Shown: positions 62,282-64,000 of the stretch, piece by piece
Layout of the letters: each line of letters begins with the position of its first letter
Numbering within the stretch: position 1 is the stretch's first letter
Assembly (NCBI RefSeq): GCF_040538665.1
Contig: NZ_JBEWXT010000001.1
Location: 1,328,501-1,392,500 of the forward strand
DNA: 64,000 bases
From: Aureibaculum sp. 2308TA14-22
Lineage (GTDB): Bacteria; Bacteroidota; Bacteroidia; Flavobacteriales; Flavobacteriaceae
Reading direction: 5' to 3'
Notes under the pieces: generated by a model
What the model was told of the DNA's origin: nothing
The model's database searches: none
Seen by the model: the letters and a program-made list of their open reading frames with translations, nothing else
Made by a program: the position numbers and the translations under genes

Positions 62282-63484
62282 TTAATCTTTAAAAATACGT
62301 GTTTTAGTTAAATCAATAATCTTTGAATCGTTTTGATTAAGCACTCTTTTAGTTCTTAAATACCTGTTGTAATTGTATTCATCAAAATCTGGTGAATTTT
62401 TATCAAAAGTACTGATATGAACACGACCTGCCGAGTGAATAAACTCATTATTACCTATCCACATTCCTACATGAATTACCCTTTCTTGGGTAGTTTCCGT
62501 AGCGGGCTTACCAAAGTATAACAAGTCTCCGGGCTGCATATTGTCAAAACTTTTATCATCATCCACCAATTCACCTGTATGTATTTGTTGTGAGGCATCA
62601 CGGGGCAATACCAATCCGTTTAAAAAGAAAATGGTTTTGGTAAATCCGCTACAATCGACACCTTTTGGTGATGTTCCGCCCCATAAATAGGGGAGTCCCA
62701 TTAAAGATTTGGAAGTTTCAACTAATGATTCTTGCGTTGGATTTAAACTCGCTAACCAATCATTATAATTCATTGCCTTACTTTTTTCAAGAAAAGCAAT
62801 TCTACCATCTGGAAATTTCACTTGATAATACGCTTTTATTTCATCAACTACCTCCAAAACATTACCTGCAACTAAATCTGAAGCAATTTGTCCTTCTTCA
62901 TTGATTTTTGACAACGCTTGGCCATAAGTATCTAAAAAGATTATTTTGTCGGCCAATTTCCAAGTAGCAAATTCATCAGCGTTCATTAATTGAATTCCTC
63001 CACTATCAACCCACGCTAAATAATTGTCAGGTGTTTGAACCAAATACCAATTGTCTTCTTTGGTATATACATTTAAAGGTGTGCCTAATGTAGCCTGTGT
63101 TGAAAGCTCCGCAGAATGTTTAGGCTTGCTACGCAAGTTGGCTACTGAAATTTTTACAACAGCTTTTGTTTTCCCCTCTAATTGCTTGTCAGGATACATT
63201 TGTATACTATCAACAAATACAATGTCCTCTTTTTTTAAATTTTCCTTCAATGTTTCAACCGCATCAGGAAGGTTTGAAACACCTTTTAAAATAATCTTAT
63301 CATTATTTTTAGCAGAACTTACATCAAATAGTGCTACACGTTTATCTGGTGCGAATTCATCTTTTACAATTGCAATTTCCTTTTCTAAGGGATTATCCGC
63401 CACTTGTTGTTCTTCATTTGTACATGAAGAAATGACAAACAAAATAAGCATAGACAATGCAAAAATAGAATTGAAAAATCTCAT
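62282..63484 (-). CDS. C40 (NlpC/P60) peptidase with SH3 domains, lipoprotein
   Basis: The ATG at 63484 is preferred to a GTG two codons upstream. The protein (400 residues) has a lipoprotein signal (LFVISSC). Two bacterial SH3 domains follow, about residues 110-170 (VANLRSKPKHSAEL and WYLVQTPDNYLAWV) and 195-240. The C-terminal NlpC/P60 domain has GLPYLWGGTSPKGVDCSGF, catalytic Cys278, then VIHVGMWIG and the late FIHSAGR with His. It cleaves peptide links in peptidoglycan. It lies 11 bp after the partial kinase gene. Confidence 0.92.
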   Translation of the reverse strand: MRFFNSIFALSMLILFVISSCTNEEQQVADNPLEKEIAIVKDEFAPDKRVALFDVSSAKNNDKIILKGVSNLPDAVETLKENLKKEDIVFVDSIQMYPDKQLEGKTKAVVKISVANLRSKPKHSAELSTQATLGTPLNVYTKEDNWYLVQTPDNYLAWVDSGGIQLMNADEFATWKLADKIIFLDTYGQALSKINEEGQIASDLVAGNVLEVVDEIKAYYQVKFPDGRIAFLEKSKAMNYNDWLASLNPTQESLVETSKSLMGLPYLWGGTSPKGVDCSGFTKTIFFLNGLVLPRDASQQIHTGELVDDDKSFDNMQPGDLLYFGKPATETTQERVIHVGMWIGNNEFIHSAGRVHISTFDKNSPDFDEYNYNRYLRTKRVLNQNDSKIIDLTKTRIFKD

Positions 63485-63495
63485 AAACACTAATT

Positions 63496-64000
63496 TTATA
63501 ATTTTCTAGAAGCTGCAATGGCCGCACCAACAATACCTGCCTCATTTTCAAATTCTGAAGGCACTACGGGAACGTTAACGGTTATTTGATCTTTGAATTT
63601 TGCTATTTTTTTGCTTGCACCACCGCCTAAAATAATGAGTTCTGGCGAGGCTAAAAATTCAACGAATTTTAAAAATTCATTAAAACGTTTGCCCCACTTT
63701 TTGTAGGATAAATCCTCACGTTTACGGGCAGAATCCGCGGCATAATGCTCAAAATACTTATATTTTTTGTAGGGTACGGTACCTAATTCTACATTTGGCA
63801 CAAGCGTACCGTTATAAAACATGCCCGAGCCTAAACCTGTACCAATGGTAATCATAATGACCGTTCCTTTTTTGCCTTTTCCGGCACCAAAAGTCATGGC
63901 GGCCAGCCCAGCGGCATCGGCATCATTTACAATATGGAACTCCAACCCCGTTTTTTTAGAGAACAGTTCATCTGCTTGTAGCCCTTTCCAACTTTGGTCG
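63496..64000 (-). CDS. Polyphosphate glucokinase-type ROK family kinase, 5' end outside window
   Basis: The frame is open to base 64000, so the gene starts beyond the window; the first start-like codon inside is an internal TTG. Visible features: EFHIVNDADAAGLAAM with the catalytic Asp, the ATP loop TIGTGLGSGMFYNG, ELGTVPYKK, and the LIILGGGASKK adenine-side segment near the end. These fit PPGK-type ROK kinases, which phosphorylate glucose with ATP or polyphosphate. The polyphosphate preference cannot be checked without the N-terminus. Confidence 0.88.
   Translation of the reverse strand, partial: DQSWKGLQADELFSKKTGLEFHIVNDADAAGLAAMTFGAGKGKKGTVIMITIGTGLGSGMFYNGTLVPNVELGTVPYKKYKYFEHYAADSARKREDLSYKKWGKRFNEFLKFVEFLASPELIILGGGASKKIAKFKDQITVNVPVVPSEFENEAGIVGAAIAASRKL

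Overview
The window looks like chromosomal DNA from a member of the Flavobacteriaceae (Bacteroidota). The DNA is AT-rich. Several genes have a TAnnTTTG box at the -7 position, the Bacteroidota sigma-factor signature. There is a type IX secretion C-terminal sorting domain, a PorV/PorQ-type outer-membrane protein, a TonB-dependent receptor with a carboxypeptidase-like N-terminal domain, DUF4105 and DUF5916 proteins, and a CAL67264-type small membrane protein, all characteristic of that group. No tRNA, rRNA, insertion sequence, integrase, CRISPR array or prophage was seen.

Region 1 (1-11430, + strand) is the end of a surface-polysaccharide (O-antigen or capsule) locus. It holds a 5'-cut glycosyltransferase, a sugar-nucleotide reductase/epimerase, a membrane acyltransferase, a second glycosyltransferase, a CapK/PaaK-like adenylating enzyme, a UDP-GlcNAc 2-epimerase split by a one-base frameshift, a WecA/WbpL-like initiating phosphosugar transferase, a DegT-type aminotransferase and a WbpM-like 4,6-dehydratase. 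Together these could make a 6-deoxy-N-acetyl-hexosamine and load it on undecaprenyl phosphate.

Region 2 (11439-26053) is mostly housekeeping and envelope: DUF4105, PorV-like, a LolD-type ABC ATPase, DUF5916, sucC with a clear promoter, a serine hydrolase, a TonB receptor, and a minus-strand run of yebC-tsaE-ald-DUF4258-like gene.

Region 3 (26063-36000, - strand) is accessory-looking. A LytTR response regulator and its TPR histidine kinase precede an OmpA-like protein and three tandem PHB-depolymerase-type esterases. This block lies between the 3' end of an intact acyl-CoA carboxylase gene and a decayed copy of that same 3' end about 7.2 kb away. That direct-repeat arrangement suggests either insertion into the gene's 3' end or an old duplication.

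Region 4 (36098-48537) has a compact redox/Fe-S operon (flavin reductase, YjdI-CDGSH fusion, cysteine-less glutaredoxin-like protein, pirin), ettA, a GDSL hydrolase, a minus-strand group (VOC, YdcF, GH18, MBL, anchored coiled protein), two secreted proteins, one with a T9SS tail, and prfC. Region 5 (48648-50635) holds an ECF-sigma operon with no recognisable anti-sigma domain and a lone small membrane-protein gene flanked by hairpins and an inverted repeat. Region 6 (50731-56632) has a cyclophilin lipoprotein, a TlpA thioredoxin, a sialidase-like lipoprotein, idi, queD, and a divergent pair of a PLP trans-sulfuration enzyme and an Lrp/AsnC regulator with an exact Lrp-type operator between them.

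Region 7 (56662-64000, - strand) has two Tat-exported Gfo/Idh/MocA oxidoreductases beside a double DUF1080 protein, the composition of a periplasmic 3-keto-glycoside pathway, then a cold-shock protein, a small lipoprotein, an NlpC/P60 peptidase and a polyphosphate-glucokinase-type ROK gene cut by the window edge.
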